A DNA stretch of 64,000 bases. It comes from Nevskia sp. (GTDB lineage: Bacteria > Pseudomonadota > Gammaproteobacteria > Nevskiales > Nevskiaceae). The notes under the pieces were generated by a model, which saw nothing but the letters and a program-made list of their open reading frames with translations, was not told where the DNA came from and ran no database searches. This document shows, in pieces, positions 44,991 to 58,896 of this stretch (positions are counted from its first letter, which is position 1; the number at the start of each line of letters is the position of its first letter). Position numbers and translations under genes: made by a program. The stretch spans positions 1-64,000 of the forward strand of contig JADGHB010000008.1 in the NCBI GenBank assembly GCA_019689635.1, written 5' to 3'.

Positions 44991-47900
44991 TCATCTGGGA
45001 ATCGGCGCGCCATCCGTTCCGGGTCGCAGCCAGCGCGCGGCCAGCGGCGGGATCAGGAATAGGCTGACGGCGGTGGAGGACACCAGGCCGCCGAGGATCA
45101 CCACGGCCATGGGCCCCTCGATTTCGTGGCCGGGCTGATGGAGCTGCACGGCCACCGGCAGTAGCGCCAGCGCCGTCATCAAGGCCGTCAGCAACACCGG
45201 CGTCAGCCGCTCCGCGGAGCCGCGCAGCGCGGTGGCGAGCGTCCAGGCTTGGCCTTCCACGCGCACCAGGTGATCGTAATGCGACACCAAAAGAATGGTG
45301 TTGCGCGCGGCGATCCCGAACAGGGTGACGAAGCCGACCATGGCGCCGAGCGTGAGCGTGCCGCCGGTCAGGGCGGTGGCGGCCACGCCGCCGATGAGCG
45401 TGGACGGCAGGGCGAGCAGCACCAGCGCCACGTGGCGCGCGTGACCGAAGGCCAGCGCCAGCAGGAGCACGATCAGCACCAGCGCGGCGGCGGCGTGCAG
45501 GTAGAGCTGGCGCGCGGCCGCGATCTGTTGTTCGGCGGCGCCGCCGTAACGCAGATAGACGCCGGGCGGGAGCTTGACCCGTGCCTCGATGGCGCGTTGC
45601 GCCTGGCGCGCGTAACCGGCCTGGTCGGAGACGCGGGGCGTGACCAGCACCACCTGGCGGCGCAAGCCGTCGTCGTGCTCGATCTGGCCGCGCGCCTCGA
45701 CGGTGGAAATGTCAGCGACTTTCGCCAGCGGCACCAAGGCGCCCTCCGGGCTGCGCAGCAACAACGCGCCGATCGCCTGCGGACTGGCGCCGGCGCCTTG
45801 CAGGCGCACCGCCACCGGCACGCTGCGATCGGCCTCGGCGATCTGCGACACGATGCGGCCTTGATTCGCGGCCGCGACGGCCTCGAGCACGTCGGCCGGC
45901 TGCAGGCCGTAGAGCGCCAGCCGTTCCGGCCGCGGCTCGATCTTGAGCTCGGTCTGGCGCGGCGGCACCTTGAGCCGCACCTGGCCGGTGCCGGGCAGCG
46001 TGCGCAGGACCTCGGCGATGTCCTGGGCGACCGCGTCGTCGGTATCGAGGTCGGTGCCGAACACGTCGACGAAAAACGGCGTGGACTCGCCGGACAGGGT
46101 CTCGCCGATGCGTTCGGCCAGCACCGAGTAGATCTCGGTGAGCTGGTTGGGAAAATCGTCGAAGACTTTGCGGATCTGCGCTTCGATCTGATCCGGGGTG
46201 AATCCCCGGGAAGGATCGATCTGGATCTCGAACTCGCTCTTGTTGGGCTGATCCGGATCCTGGCCGTTTTCGGCGCGGCCGATCTGCTCGGCGACCGTCG
46301 CCACGCCGGGAATCGCGGCGAGCCGTTCGGCGATACGTTGGCCCACGCGGCTGGTTTCGGAGAGCGACACGCCGGGCCGCAGCGCGGCGTGGGCGATCAG
46401 GTAGTTCTCGCGGAAATCCGGCAGCAGGCGCTGGCCGAACAGCGGCAGCAGCACCACGCCGGCCACGCCGCTGACTGCGAGCACGGCGATCACGATGCGC
46501 GGGTGGCGGTAGAGCGTTTCGATCGCGCGGCGTTGCGCCGCCTTGGCGCGGATCAAGAAGCGCGCCTCCGGCGGCGGCACGTGGCGGCGCATCAGCAGCA
46601 CGCACAACGCCGGCGTGGCGGTCATCGCCACCAGCAGCGAGATCGCCACCGCCAGCAAAAAGGCGATCGACAGGGGCTGGAAGAACGCGCCCTGCACGCC
46701 GCTGAGCATGAAGATCGGCAGGAACGCCATCGCCACCGCCGCGGTGGCGTAAAACACCGGCAGCCGCACTTCCAGCGAGGCATCGACGAACAACTGCCGC
46801 GCGTCGAGCGCCGCGCCGCCGGCGGCACGGCGCCGCCGGGTGATGTTCTCCACGTCGATCACCGCGTCGTCGACCACCACGCCCAGCGCCACCACCAGGC
46901 CGCCGATGCTCATGGTGTTGAGCGTCAGGCCGAATTCGTCGAGCAGCCACACCGTGGCCAGCAGCGACAGCGGAATCGAGGAGAACGAGATCAGCGCCCC
47001 CCGCCAGTCCCGCAGCGTGACCAGGAGCAGAATCACCACCAGCGCCGCGCCGATCAGCAGCGACAACCGCAGCTTGGCCAGCGCGCTTTCGATGAAGCTC
47101 GCCGGACGCAACAGCGCCGGGTGGTATTCCACGCCCTGTTTTTTCAGCGCCGGCGCGAGCTGGTCGAGGCGCCGCTCCAGCGCGCGGGTGACGTCGAGCG
47201 TGTTGGCGCCGTACTGGGTCGAGGTCTCGACCAGGATGCCGGGACGGCTGCCGATGATGGCATCGCCCACGCGCGGCTGCGGGCCGTCGCGGATTTCGGC
47301 GACGTCGGCCAGGCGCAAGGGCAGTTCCCCGCGCTCGGCGACCACCGTTTGCGCCAACGCCTCCGACGTGCGGCCCGCGGCCTGGGCCTGGACCACGATG
47401 CGCTGCGAGGGCGTTTCGAGGAATCCGCCGCCGATCAGGGCGGTGCCTCGTTCCACCGCGCTGAACACGTCCGCCAGCGACAGCCCGGCGGCGGCGAGCT
47501 TGAGCGGATCCACCCACACCTGGCGCTCGCGCACCGCGCCGCCGAAGATCTGCGCCTGCGCCACGCCCGGCACCGCCAGAATCTGCGGCTTGACCAGCCA
47601 GTGCACCAGATCGCGCAGCGCGATCGGCGTGAGCGTTCGGCTCGTGAAGCCGAAGTGCACCAGGTATTCCATGGAGGAAGACAGCGGCGACAACAGCGGC
47701 GGTCCGATGCCGCGCGGCAGCAGGCTCGCGGCCTCCGCCAGCCGCTCGGTCACCACCTGGCGTTGGCGATAGGGATTGCCGCCGCGCGCGAACACCACCT
47801 GGATCGCCGACAGGCCTTGCGCCGAAGTCGAACGCACCGCCTGCACGTTTTCGGTGCCGAGCAGCAGGCCTTCCAGCGGCCGCGTGACCAGCGCCTCGAC

Positions 47901-48080
47901 CTGCTGGGCGTCGAAGCCCGGCGCCTCGGTCTGCACCAGCACGTGCGGCGGGGCGAAATCCGGGAACACGTCGAAACGCGCGGTAAACAGCGCGGCCAGT
48001 CCCAGCGCCGCCACCAGCACCGAGGCCGCGGTGACGATGCGCGGGTGCGCCAGCGAGCTGCGGACGATGGCGGTGAGCAT
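44991..48080 (-). CDS. RND efflux permease (CzcA/CusA-like)
   Basis: FPDFAPPHVLVQTEAPGFDAQQVEALVTRPLE...ALGVVVDDAVIDVENITRRRR...; HAE/HME RND architecture, about 1029 aa. Confidence 0.93.
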   Translation of the reverse strand: MLTAIVRSSLAHPRIVTAASVLVAALGLAALFTARFDVFPDFAPPHVLVQTEAPGFDAQQVEALVTRPLEGLLLGTENVQAVRSTSAQGLSAIQVVFARGGNPYRQRQVVTERLAEAASLLPRGIGPPLLSPLSSSMEYLVHFGFTSRTLTPIALRDLVHWLVKPQILAVPGVAQAQIFGGAVRERQVWVDPLKLAAAGLSLADVFSAVERGTALIGGGFLETPSQRIVVQAQAAGRTSEALAQTVVAERGELPLRLADVAEIRDGPQPRVGDAIIGSRPGILVETSTQYGANTLDVTRALERRLDQLAPALKKQGVEYHPALLRPASFIESALAKLRLSLLIGAALVVILLLVTLRDWRGALISFSSIPLSLLATVWLLDEFGLTLNTMSIGGLVVALGVVVDDAVIDVENITRRRRAAGGAALDARQLFVDASLEVRLPVFYATAAVAMAFLPIFMLSGVQGAFFQPLSIAFLLAVAISLLVAMTATPALCVLLMRRHVPPPEARFLIRAKAAQRRAIETLYRHPRIVIAVLAVSGVAGVVLLPLFGQRLLPDFRENYLIAHAALRPGVSLSETSRVGQRIAERLAAIPGVATVAEQIGRAENGQDPDQPNKSEFEIQIDPSRGFTPDQIEAQIRKVFDDFPNQLTEIYSVLAERIGETLSGESTPFFVDVFGTDLDTDDAVAQDIAEVLRTLPGTGQVRLKVPPRQTELKIEPRPERLALYGLQPADVLEAVAAANQGRIVSQIAEADRSVPVAVRLQGAGASPQAIGALLLRSPEGALVPLAKVADISTVEARGQIEHDDGLRRQVVLVTPRVSDQAGYARQAQRAIEARVKLPPGVYLRYGGAAEQQIAAARQLYLHAAAALVLIVLLLALAFGHARHVALVLLALPSTLIGGVAATALTGGTLTLGAMVGFVTLFGIAARNTILLVSHYDHLVRVEGQAWTLATALRGSAERLTPVLLTALMTALALLPVAVQLHQPGHEIEGPMAVVILGGLVSSTAVSLFLIPPLAARWLRPGTDGAPIPR

Positions 48081-48089
48081 GGCGGGGGG

Positions 48090-49064
48090 TCAATCCGGCT
48101 CGCCTTCCTCGGCCGTAACGCCGCTCAGACCCTGCAGCGACCACAACACGCCCGCGCCGTGCACCACGATGCGGTCCTCCGCCTCGAGTCCCCGCACCAG
48201 CCAGCCTTCGCCCAGCGGCTGCAACAGCTCGACCGGCACCGGCGCGTAGCGCGTCACGCCGTTGTCGGCCTTCATTTCCTTGTAGACGTAGGCGCCTCGT
48301 TCTGCGTAGAGCAGGGCGCCAGTCGGCACCAGGAAACCGCTTTGCGCCGGGCCTTCGAGCACCACCGGCAGGCGCGCGCCGGGACCCAGGCCGGGCGGCG
48401 GGTGGTCCAGCCGCAGCAGCCAGGCGGCGCTCTGGCTTTCGTCCGTCGCCTGCGGCAGCGCGCCCAGTACCTCCGCCGGCACTTCCAGGCCGTCCACCAC
48501 GACGAGCGCGGCGCGCGGCGCTGCCCCCAGGCTGTGGCGGCCGGGGAGACTGGCGCGCAGAAGCAGGCTTGCGCCGGCACGCAGCGCCGCCATGAGGGGG
48601 TCGCGCGCGTCGGCGCGCATCCGCGCCAATGGCGCCCAGCGTTGTTCGAAATCGGCCTGCGCGGCGTCCGCCTGCGCGCGCGCCACGGCGGCGGCGGCCT
48701 GCGCGGCCTGCAGTTCCTTGAGCGAAGCGGAGGCTCCGGCTTCATACAGCGCCTGCAGGCGTCGCGCTTCGGCCGCGCTAGCGCGCACCGTGGCGGCGGT
48801 GCTGCGCGCGCGGCCGGCATCCGCAAGAAACGCCGACGTTTCCAGCACCTGGCCGAAAGCCATCTCGCGCTGCGGGGGCGTGGCGGGCTGCGGGGTCGCG
48901 ACCACGAGGCCCACCGCCTGCTGCTGCGCTGCGTTCAGCGCGGGCGGTCCGGCAGCCGTCGGCGCCGTGGCTTGCGCCTGGTCCTCGTCCTGCGCTTGCG
49001 CGCACAGGGCCAAGGCGCTGGCCGGTGCCCATGCGGCGAGCCGTGCCCAAGAGACTCGTTTCAT
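48090..49064 (-). CDS. RND periplasmic adaptor
   Basis: ALYEAGASASLKELQAAQAAAAVARAQADAAQADFEQRWAP coiled-coil hairpin; VPTGALLYAERGAYVYKE; between RND pump and TolC-like genes. Confidence 0.85.
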   Translation of the reverse strand: MKRVSWARLAAWAPASALALCAQAQDEDQAQATAPTAAGPPALNAAQQQAVGLVVATPQPATPPQREMAFGQVLETSAFLADAGRARSTAATVRASAAEARRLQALYEAGASASLKELQAAQAAAAVARAQADAAQADFEQRWAPLARMRADARDPLMAALRAGASLLLRASLPGRHSLGAAPRAALVVVDGLEVPAEVLGALPQATDESQSAAWLLRLDHPPPGLGPGARLPVVLEGPAQSGFLVPTGALLYAERGAYVYKEMKADNGVTRYAPVPVELLQPLGEGWLVRGLEAEDRIVVHGAGVLWSLQGLSGVTAEEGEPD

Positions 49065-50494
49065 GAGGCTTCTCCGTTGGTCGCGGACGGCGGCGGGGGC
49101 CGGCGCAGGTCCAGCTCGGGACCGGACAGCGGCGTGTGCAAAGCGTCTTCCAGCGCGTTGCGCGCGCCCTGCAACGCGGCGCGTGCTTCGAGCGCCTCGA
49201 GCTGCGCCCGATACCGGGCGACATCCGCCGTCAACGGCACCTGCGCGTCTGCCGCGCCCAGCTTCAAGGCCAGCGCCGCGTCTTGCGCCTGCCGTTGCGC
49301 CTGTTGCAGACGCTGATCGGCGGCGGCGGCGGCCTGGCGCGCGAGATCTTCCTGCGCTCGGGCGGCGGCGATCTCGCCATAAATCCGCGCCTGCAGGGCC
49401 AGCAGGTTCTCGCCGGCGAGTTCGCGAGCGGCGCGCGCTTGGGCGATTTCGCCCTGATGCCGATTGAAGAGCGGCAACTCGAAGGCGACGTCCAGCGGAA
49501 ATTTGCTGATGCCGTGATCCCAGTAGTAACCGGGGCTCAGGACCAGCTCGGGATACTGGCGCGCGACGGCGAGCTGGAGCCGCTTTTCCGCGGCGTCGTA
49601 ATCGGCGATGGCGGCGGCGAGGTCGGCGCGCGTGAGCAGGGCCTGCTCGCGCGCCGCGTCCAGCCGCGCCTCGTCGAGCGCCGGCGGCGCGCCCCAATCC
49701 GGCCAGTCCAGGGCGAGCCCGTCGAGCGCGGGCGGCGGCAGCCCCAGCGCCGCGGCGGCGGCCGCCTGCGCGGAGGACGCCTCGGCGAAGGACCGCGCCC
49801 GCTCCTGCGCGCTGTGCTGCGCGTCCGCCTCGAGCGCGAGCAAGGTCGCGGGCGCGTCCTCGCCAGCCGCCACGCGGCGCCGTTCCACGTCCAGCAGCCG
49901 CGCCTGCGCTGCCGACAGCTGCTCCAGCGTGCGTTCGCGTTCGCGCGCGGCGCGCCAGTCGGACAGCGCTCGGATCAGGCTACGGCGGACGTCCCAGGTC
50001 CGGTCGACCAGCGCCCAGCGCGCCTGCAGGCGGTCGAGCCGCGCGGCGTCGATCGCCAGCCGGCGCCGGCCCGGCGTGCGCAGCGGCAATTCGAAGCTGA
50101 TGCCGTAGAGCCAGGGCCGGGTGTCGCGCAAGGCGTATTCGGATTGCAGGCTCGTCACCGGGTTGGGCCGCTCGGCGGCGGCGACTTCCCGCGCTGCCGC
50201 CGCGCCGACTTCCGCCCGCGCGACCGCAAGCTGCGGATTGTCCACCAGCGCCACGGCCAGCAGCATGCCGCGATCCCAGCGCGACGGGGGCCAGCTCGCC
50301 GGCGGCGCCGGCAACAGCGGCGCGATGGCGTCGCGCAGTTGCGGCGCGTCGAGCCGTCGCGCGGCGAAGCGCTGCGCGTTGTCGGCGAGGTTCAGCGGTT
50401 GTGCTTGATAGGCGGCGCAGCCGGCCAGCAGCAGGCCGAGCAGCGCCATGATGCGGCGTCTGCCGATCGAAATCTCGCCACGGGTGAGTGCCAT
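49061..50494 (-). CDS. TolC-like outer-membrane efflux protein
   Basis: Lipobox-like LLAGCAAY; AVARAEVGAAAAREVAAAERPNPVTSLQSEYALRD...; 4-bp overlap with adaptor gene. Confidence 0.88.
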   Translation of the reverse strand: MALTRGEISIGRRRIMALLGLLLAGCAAYQAQPLNLADNAQRFAARRLDAPQLRDAIAPLLPAPPASWPPSRWDRGMLLAVALVDNPQLAVARAEVGAAAAREVAAAERPNPVTSLQSEYALRDTRPWLYGISFELPLRTPGRRRLAIDAARLDRLQARWALVDRTWDVRRSLIRALSDWRAARERERTLEQLSAAQARLLDVERRRVAAGEDAPATLLALEADAQHSAQERARSFAEASSAQAAAAAALGLPPPALDGLALDWPDWGAPPALDEARLDAAREQALLTRADLAAAIADYDAAEKRLQLAVARQYPELVLSPGYYWDHGISKFPLDVAFELPLFNRHQGEIAQARAARELAGENLLALQARIYGEIAAARAQEDLARQAAAAADQRLQQAQRQAQDAALALKLGAADAQVPLTADVARYRAQLEALEARAALQGARNALEDALHTPLSGPELDLRRPPPPSATNGEAS

Positions 50495-50606
50495 CGCCCC
50501 GGTTGCCGCCTTCTGGTGCGGTCTCCTCGGGACGATGATAAGCGCTGGCGCAGCGCCGGTGAGCCGTGGACAGATTTGACACAGCCCCGGCGCGCGCCAC
50601 CGGGCA

Positions 50607-50798
50607 TCAGTCGATTTCCACCATCACGAAGTCGGACTTGGCGGCACCGCAGTCCGGACAGGTCCAGGACTCCGGGATGTCCTCCCAGCGCGTGCCGGGC
50701 GCGATGCCTTCTTCCGGCAAGCCGCGGGCTTCGTCGTACACGAAGTCGCACACCAGGCAGCGCCATTTCTTGAGCGTTACGGCAGTCGAAGCTTCCAT
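50607..50798 (-). CDS. Rubredoxin
   Basis: [53 protein letters not shown]; two CxxC pairs. Confidence 0.97.
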   Translation of the reverse strand: MEASTAVTLKKWRCLVCDFVYDEARGLPEEGIAPGTRWEDIPESWTCPDCGAAKSDFVMVEID

Positions 50799-50811
50799 CG
50801 GTCGGTTCGTC

Positions 50812-50853
50812 GGCGAAAAAACGCAGGCGGCGCATCCGGGCGGATGCGCCGCC
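50812..50853 (-). terminator. Intrinsic terminator between alkB and the rubredoxin gene
   Basis: Perfect 12-bp arms GGCGGCGCATCC-GGGC-GGATGCGCCGCC (50826-50853), followed on the minus strand by TGCGTTTTTTCGCC. Confidence 0.85.
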
Positions 50854-50875
50854 ACAAGGCGGATGTCGGCGAGGA

Positions 50876-52042
50876 TTATGCCGCAGCCCGGCGTTCGCCG
50901 GCCAGCAGCTTGCGGCGCAGCGCGGGTTTGAGATTGGCGCGGGACAGGTCGCCGCCGTACTGGTCGCGCACTTTACGGTTCATGATGGCGAACCACAAAG
51001 GCGTGCAGTACGCGATCGGGATCATGGCGGCGTAGCCCGAAGGCAGCCGCGGCAGGCCCTCGAAATTGCGCAGCGTCTGGTAGCTGCGCGTGGGATAGGC
51101 GTGGTGATCGGAGTGACGCTGCAGGTGGTAAAGGAAGATGTTGGTGGCGATGTGGTTGGAGTTCCAGGAGTGCTCCGGCTGGCAGCGTTCGTAGGTGCCG
51201 TCGGGGCGCCTGGCCCGCAGCAGGCCGTAGTGTTCCAGATAGTTCACCACCTCGAGCAGGCTGCCGCCGTAGGCGGCCTGCAGGATCATGAACGGCAGCG
51301 CCGCCCAGCCGAGCCAGGCCGTCATGGCCGCATACAGCGCAAGGGTCAGCAACCAGGCCTGGATCAGATCGTTCTCCAGCGACCAAGGCCCCTTGCCCTT
51401 GCGCGCCAGACGCTGTTTTTCGATTTCCCACGCCGAGCGGAACGAGCCGATCACGCAGCGCGGCAGGAATTCCCAGAAACTTTCGCCGTATCGCGCGCTG
51501 GCTGGATCTTCGAAAGTCGCCACGCGCACGTGATGACCGCGGTTGTGCTCCACGTAGAAATGGCCGTAAGCCACCGGCGCCAGCGCGATCTTGGCCAGCC
51601 AGCGTTCCAGCTTCGAGGTCTGATGGCCCATCTCGTGGGCGATGTTGATGCCCAGCCCCGAGGTGAAACCGACCGACAGCAGCAAACCCAGCCACTGGTG
51701 CCACAACAGCCCCCCGCGCACCGCCATCCAGGTGCCCCAGATGAAGGTGAGGTACTGGAACGGCAGCGCGAGGTAAACCGCCCAGCGGTAATAGCGATCC
51801 GCCGCCAGTGCGGCCATCGCGGAGTCGGGCGGATTGTTGTCGTCCTCGCCCAGCAGGGCATCGGCGATCGGCAGGATCAGGTAGATGAAGATCGGGGAGA
51901 ACCACCAGAACACCGACCAGCCGGTCCAGCAATAAAGCAAATAACCCTGCACCGGCAGGGTCATCGCCAGGATGCCCAGTAGCCAGAGATAGCGCTTGCG
52001 GTCGACCCACGGCCGATCGTCTTGCACGGCGACGCTCGACAT
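50876..52042 (-). CDS. alkB: AlkB-type integral-membrane alkane 1-monooxygenase
   Basis: Histidine boxes [38 protein letters not shown]; downstream rubredoxin. Confidence 0.96.
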   Translation of the reverse strand: MSSVAVQDDRPWVDRKRYLWLLGILAMTLPVQGYLLYCWTGWSVFWWFSPIFIYLILPIADALLGEDDNNPPDSAMAALAADRYYRWAVYLALPFQYLTFIWGTWMAVRGGLLWHQWLGLLLSVGFTSGLGINIAHEMGHQTSKLERWLAKIALAPVAYGHFYVEHNRGHHVRVATFEDPASARYGESFWEFLPRCVIGSFRSAWEIEKQRLARKGKGPWSLENDLIQAWLLTLALYAAMTAWLGWAALPFMILQAAYGGSLLEVVNYLEHYGLLRARRPDGTYERCQPEHSWNSNHIATNIFLYHLQRHSDHHAYPTRSYQTLRNFEGLPRLPSGYAAMIPIAYCTPLWFAIMNRKVRDQYGGDLSRANLKPALRRKLLAGERRAAA

Positions 52043-52063
52043 TGGCTCTCCTCCTCTCTGATG

Positions 52064-52073
52064 AACGATCGTT
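52064..52073. promoter_or_regulatory. Putative TetR-type operator upstream of alkB
   Basis: Perfect palindrome AACGATCGTT in an AT-richer patch just upstream of the alkB start. Confidence 0.4.
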
Positions 52074-52167
52074 TAATTAGAGTAGCGGAAAACCGCCGGC
52101 TGTCAAGCGCGAGGAGTTCCCTTCGGTTTTGGGATGTGCCCCGAAACTGGAAGCGAGCGTCCGACCC

Positions 52168-54207
52168 TCAAAATCGCCCTTCGGCCTTGGCGCGGCGCAA
52201 CTCGTCCAGCGCTTCGCGCGCGCGCGCATCCGGGTTCACCGGCTCGGAATGACCGAGTGCCAGATCTTCGGCGAAGCGGCGCGCGCGCAAGTTGAGCTTG
52301 TGGCTCTCGTCGAATCCGGTGAAGGTGATCGCGTCCTTTTGCGGGTAGTAGGAGTTGAGCTTGAGCCAGCGCGTCTGGTCGCGCTCGGCGTCGTACACGC
52401 GGAACCAGCCCTCCGGCGCGAGGATGCGGCCGAGCAGCTCCAGCCAGTCGGGTCGGGCCCGTGAGCTTTCGGCCTTCCGCGGCGTCTCCGGACCTTCCTC
52501 GCCGGTCGCGGCGCTCGGCGGGTTGGCCGGGTGGAATTCGGACATCAGCAGGCGTTCTTCGCGCGCGCTGAGCCGTTCGCCGCCAACCGCTCCCTCGGGC
52601 ATCTTGGCCTTGGTTTCCGCGCTGTCGAGGATGGCGTAGACCTCCTGCAAACCGTTGAGCAGGGATTCGATCTTGTCCTCGGCCATGCCGACGTCGGCCA
52701 GCGCGGTGACGATGGCGGACATGAGCGCTTCGCGCGATTTCAGTTCGTCCAGGCTCGGCGGCGGAATGAACTCCAGGCTGCGCAAGGTGCGTTCGAGCAG
52801 GTCCTGCGCCTCGCGATACTGGGCGCTACCGCGGCCGTACTTGAGCAGCCGCGCCGCCATCAGCGGCCCGACGCCCCCGCGCAGCAGCGTCATCACCGGC
52901 GCGGGCACGTTGCGACCCAGCGTCTGCACTTCCAGCTCCTGGGCCACCTGGCGGCGCACGCGCATGAGCAGCGCCTCGCGCCGCGCGCGGGTCTGCTCGT
53001 GCATCTGCTGCAGGAAATTCTCGACCTCGCCTTCCGGCAGAGGCGCCCCGCCGGCGAGCGCGGCGGTGCCGGCCGCCATACCGGTCGCACTCAGCGCCTG
53101 GCGCAACTGGGCCTGCACCACGTCCGCGTTCGGCGCCGACACCGCCAGCTCCACCACGTCGGCGAGCAGCTTGCGCAAAGGATGGGTGGGATTGGTGAAG
53201 AAGCTGGTGTCGGTCAGCGCGCTCTGGTAAATCGGATAGCGCAAGGTCTCGAGCGCCGGCCGCAGCGGTTGCGGCAGCAAGGGCTCTGCCAGCACCTCGT
53301 CGAACAAGCGGCTGGCCAGCGCCAGGCGCTGCGAAGAGGCCTGCAGCGCGGCAAGACCTGAAGGCTGCGCCAACAGCGACTGCAAAACGGCGGCGAGCTC
53401 CGCGGCCGCGGGTTGTGACGCCCGCGCCAGCGCGCTTGGCTCGATGCCGTACCGTTGCAGCAGTTCCTGGAGCTGAGCGTGGCTTTGCACCGCAGTGCCG
53501 TCCGGCGATGCGGCCTTGGTTTTCTCCTGCGGCGCCTGGTGCGCGAGCCGGATGCCGTGGCGGTCGAGCAGCTCCAGCGCTGCGGCATAGACCGGCCCCA
53601 GCTCGCGGATCACCACGCGTTCGAACAGCTTGTACACCACCAGCTTGATCTGGAAATCGGTTTCCAGCGCCGCGGCGCCCTGGCCGAAGGCTTCGCAGAT
53701 GCGTGTCGGCGACAGGGCGCGCGGCGACACCGGCACGCCGTGCTGGCGGGCGGCGTTCTCCAGCCGCCGCTCCAGCTCCCAGATCAGGTTCTTGAACAGA
53801 CCCTCGGCCTTGGCCGCCATGTTGGTGACGGCGATTTTTTCCTCCAGCTCCTCGGTCGGCTGGATCGAGAGGCTTTCCAGATCGAACTCCTGCGCAGCAC
53901 GCGGGCGCTCCGGCTCTGGCGCAAAGCCGCGTTTCAGGCTGTCGGAAAATGCCTCGGAAATCTTGCCGCGGTCCCAGCGCAGCACGCGCATGGTGTCGAA
54001 GTAACGACGGCGTTCGGCGTCGCCGCCGCTCTTCTCGCCCATCTCGAACAGCAGGTCGTCGGCGTGGTCGAACATGCGCGCCAGCAGTTCCTCCAGCGCG
54101 CCGAGCGCGTTTCTCTGGAGTTCTTCGACCAAAGGATGGGTCGGCGCGCCGGCCGACGCGGATTTTGGCGGCGCGATCGGGAACAGCGGATGTACGGTGG
54201 CCGTCAT
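52168..54207 (-). CDS. DUF1631-family protein
   Basis: EELLARMFDHADDLLFEMGEKSGGDAERRRYFDTMRVLRWDRGKISEAFSDSLKRGF; typical DUF1631 N-terminus and C-terminal domain. Confidence 0.85.
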   Translation of the reverse strand: MTATVHPLFPIAPPKSASAGAPTHPLVEELQRNALGALEELLARMFDHADDLLFEMGEKSGGDAERRRYFDTMRVLRWDRGKISEAFSDSLKRGFAPEPERPRAAQEFDLESLSIQPTEELEEKIAVTNMAAKAEGLFKNLIWELERRLENAARQHGVPVSPRALSPTRICEAFGQGAAALETDFQIKLVVYKLFERVVIRELGPVYAAALELLDRHGIRLAHQAPQEKTKAASPDGTAVQSHAQLQELLQRYGIEPSALARASQPAAAELAAVLQSLLAQPSGLAALQASSQRLALASRLFDEVLAEPLLPQPLRPALETLRYPIYQSALTDTSFFTNPTHPLRKLLADVVELAVSAPNADVVQAQLRQALSATGMAAGTAALAGGAPLPEGEVENFLQQMHEQTRARREALLMRVRRQVAQELEVQTLGRNVPAPVMTLLRGGVGPLMAARLLKYGRGSAQYREAQDLLERTLRSLEFIPPPSLDELKSREALMSAIVTALADVGMAEDKIESLLNGLQEVYAILDSAETKAKMPEGAVGGERLSAREERLLMSEFHPANPPSAATGEEGPETPRKAESSRARPDWLELLGRILAPEGWFRVYDAERDQTRWLKLNSYYPQKDAITFTGFDESHKLNLRARRFAEDLALGHSEPVNPDARAREALDELRRAKAEGRF

Positions 54208-54488
54208 GTCATCGGTTCCAGGCGCCGCCCGCGCCGTCTTTCGAGCGCCGATGGCGTCTGTAGCTCCCCCAGCAGCGAAAGTTATAGAAATTTTGCGACA
54301 TCCTAACCTCAATTCGAGGTCAGTGGTATGACTCAGCGCGGGCCGCTTTGTCGCCCCCCGGGCGACGTTGGGCAGGACGGAAGCGATGAACGGGGTCGAG
54401 ACCAGGCCCAGGCTGCCGGGCAGACGCTTGGGAGCAGCGTCGGCGGCGCGTCTATCCGCCCATCCGCATGAAAGGATACAATGGGCGC

Positions 54489-58298
<3,810 letters not shown>

Positions 58299-58374
58299 GC
58301 GTGGGATTGAGCGTCGGTCGGAGTTACATCCTGCCCCGCGCCACTGCGCCGGCACCGACTGGGGCGCACGGGTT

Positions 58375-58857
58375 TCAGGAGTGATGCCCGCCTTCGCCGT
58401 GAACGTGGCCGTGCAACACTTCCTCCACGGTGGCCTCGCGCACCGCGGTGACTTCGATGGCGAAGTGCAGCGTGACGCCGGCCAGCGGATGGTTGCCGTC
58501 CACCGTGACTTCGTCGCCGCGGATCGCGGTGATCACCACCGGCATCGGCCCGTGCGAACTCTCCGCGCTGAAGCGCATGCCCGGTTTGAGTTCGGTCACG
58601 CCGCGAAAGGCGCTCTTGGGCACGACCTGCACCAGCCGCGGATCGTGCGCGCCGTAACCGTCCTCGGGCGCGACCGTCACCTGGAACTTGTCGCCGGCGC
58701 GGTGGCCGGCCAGCGCGCGCTCCAGCCCGGCGATGAGGTTGCCGGCGCCGTGCAGATAGGCCAGAGGCTGGCCGCCGGCCGACGAATCGAGGACCTCGCC
58801 TCGGTCATCGGTGAGGGTGTAGTGGAAGCTGGCGACGCAGCGGTCGGCGATTTGCAT
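58375..58857 (-). CDS. FKBP-type peptidyl-prolyl isomerase (SlyD-like)
   Basis: MQIADRCVASFHYTLTDDRGEVLDSSAGGQPLAYLHGAGNLIAGLERALAGHRAGDKFQVTVAPEDGYG...HGHVHGEGGHHS. Alternative start at 58869. Confidence 0.93.
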   Translation of the reverse strand: MQIADRCVASFHYTLTDDRGEVLDSSAGGQPLAYLHGAGNLIAGLERALAGHRAGDKFQVTVAPEDGYGAHDPRLVQVVPKSAFRGVTELKPGMRFSAESSHGPMPVVITAIRGDEVTVDGNHPLAGVTLHFAIEVTAVREATVEEVLHGHVHGEGGHHS

Positions 58858-58896
58858 GGCGGATTGCATGGCGGAACTCGGCAGGAACGACCTTCC

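Noticed and set aside
45249-49316. 1355-aa plus-strand ORF
   Set aside because: Antisense to the RND permease and adaptor genes; Arg/His/Gln/Gly-rich composition typical of spurious ORFs opposite GC-rich coding DNA.
54310-54488. SAH or cobalamin riboswitch upstream of metH
   Set aside because: No match to remembered consensus elements by eye; needs an Rfam scan, so not called as a feature.
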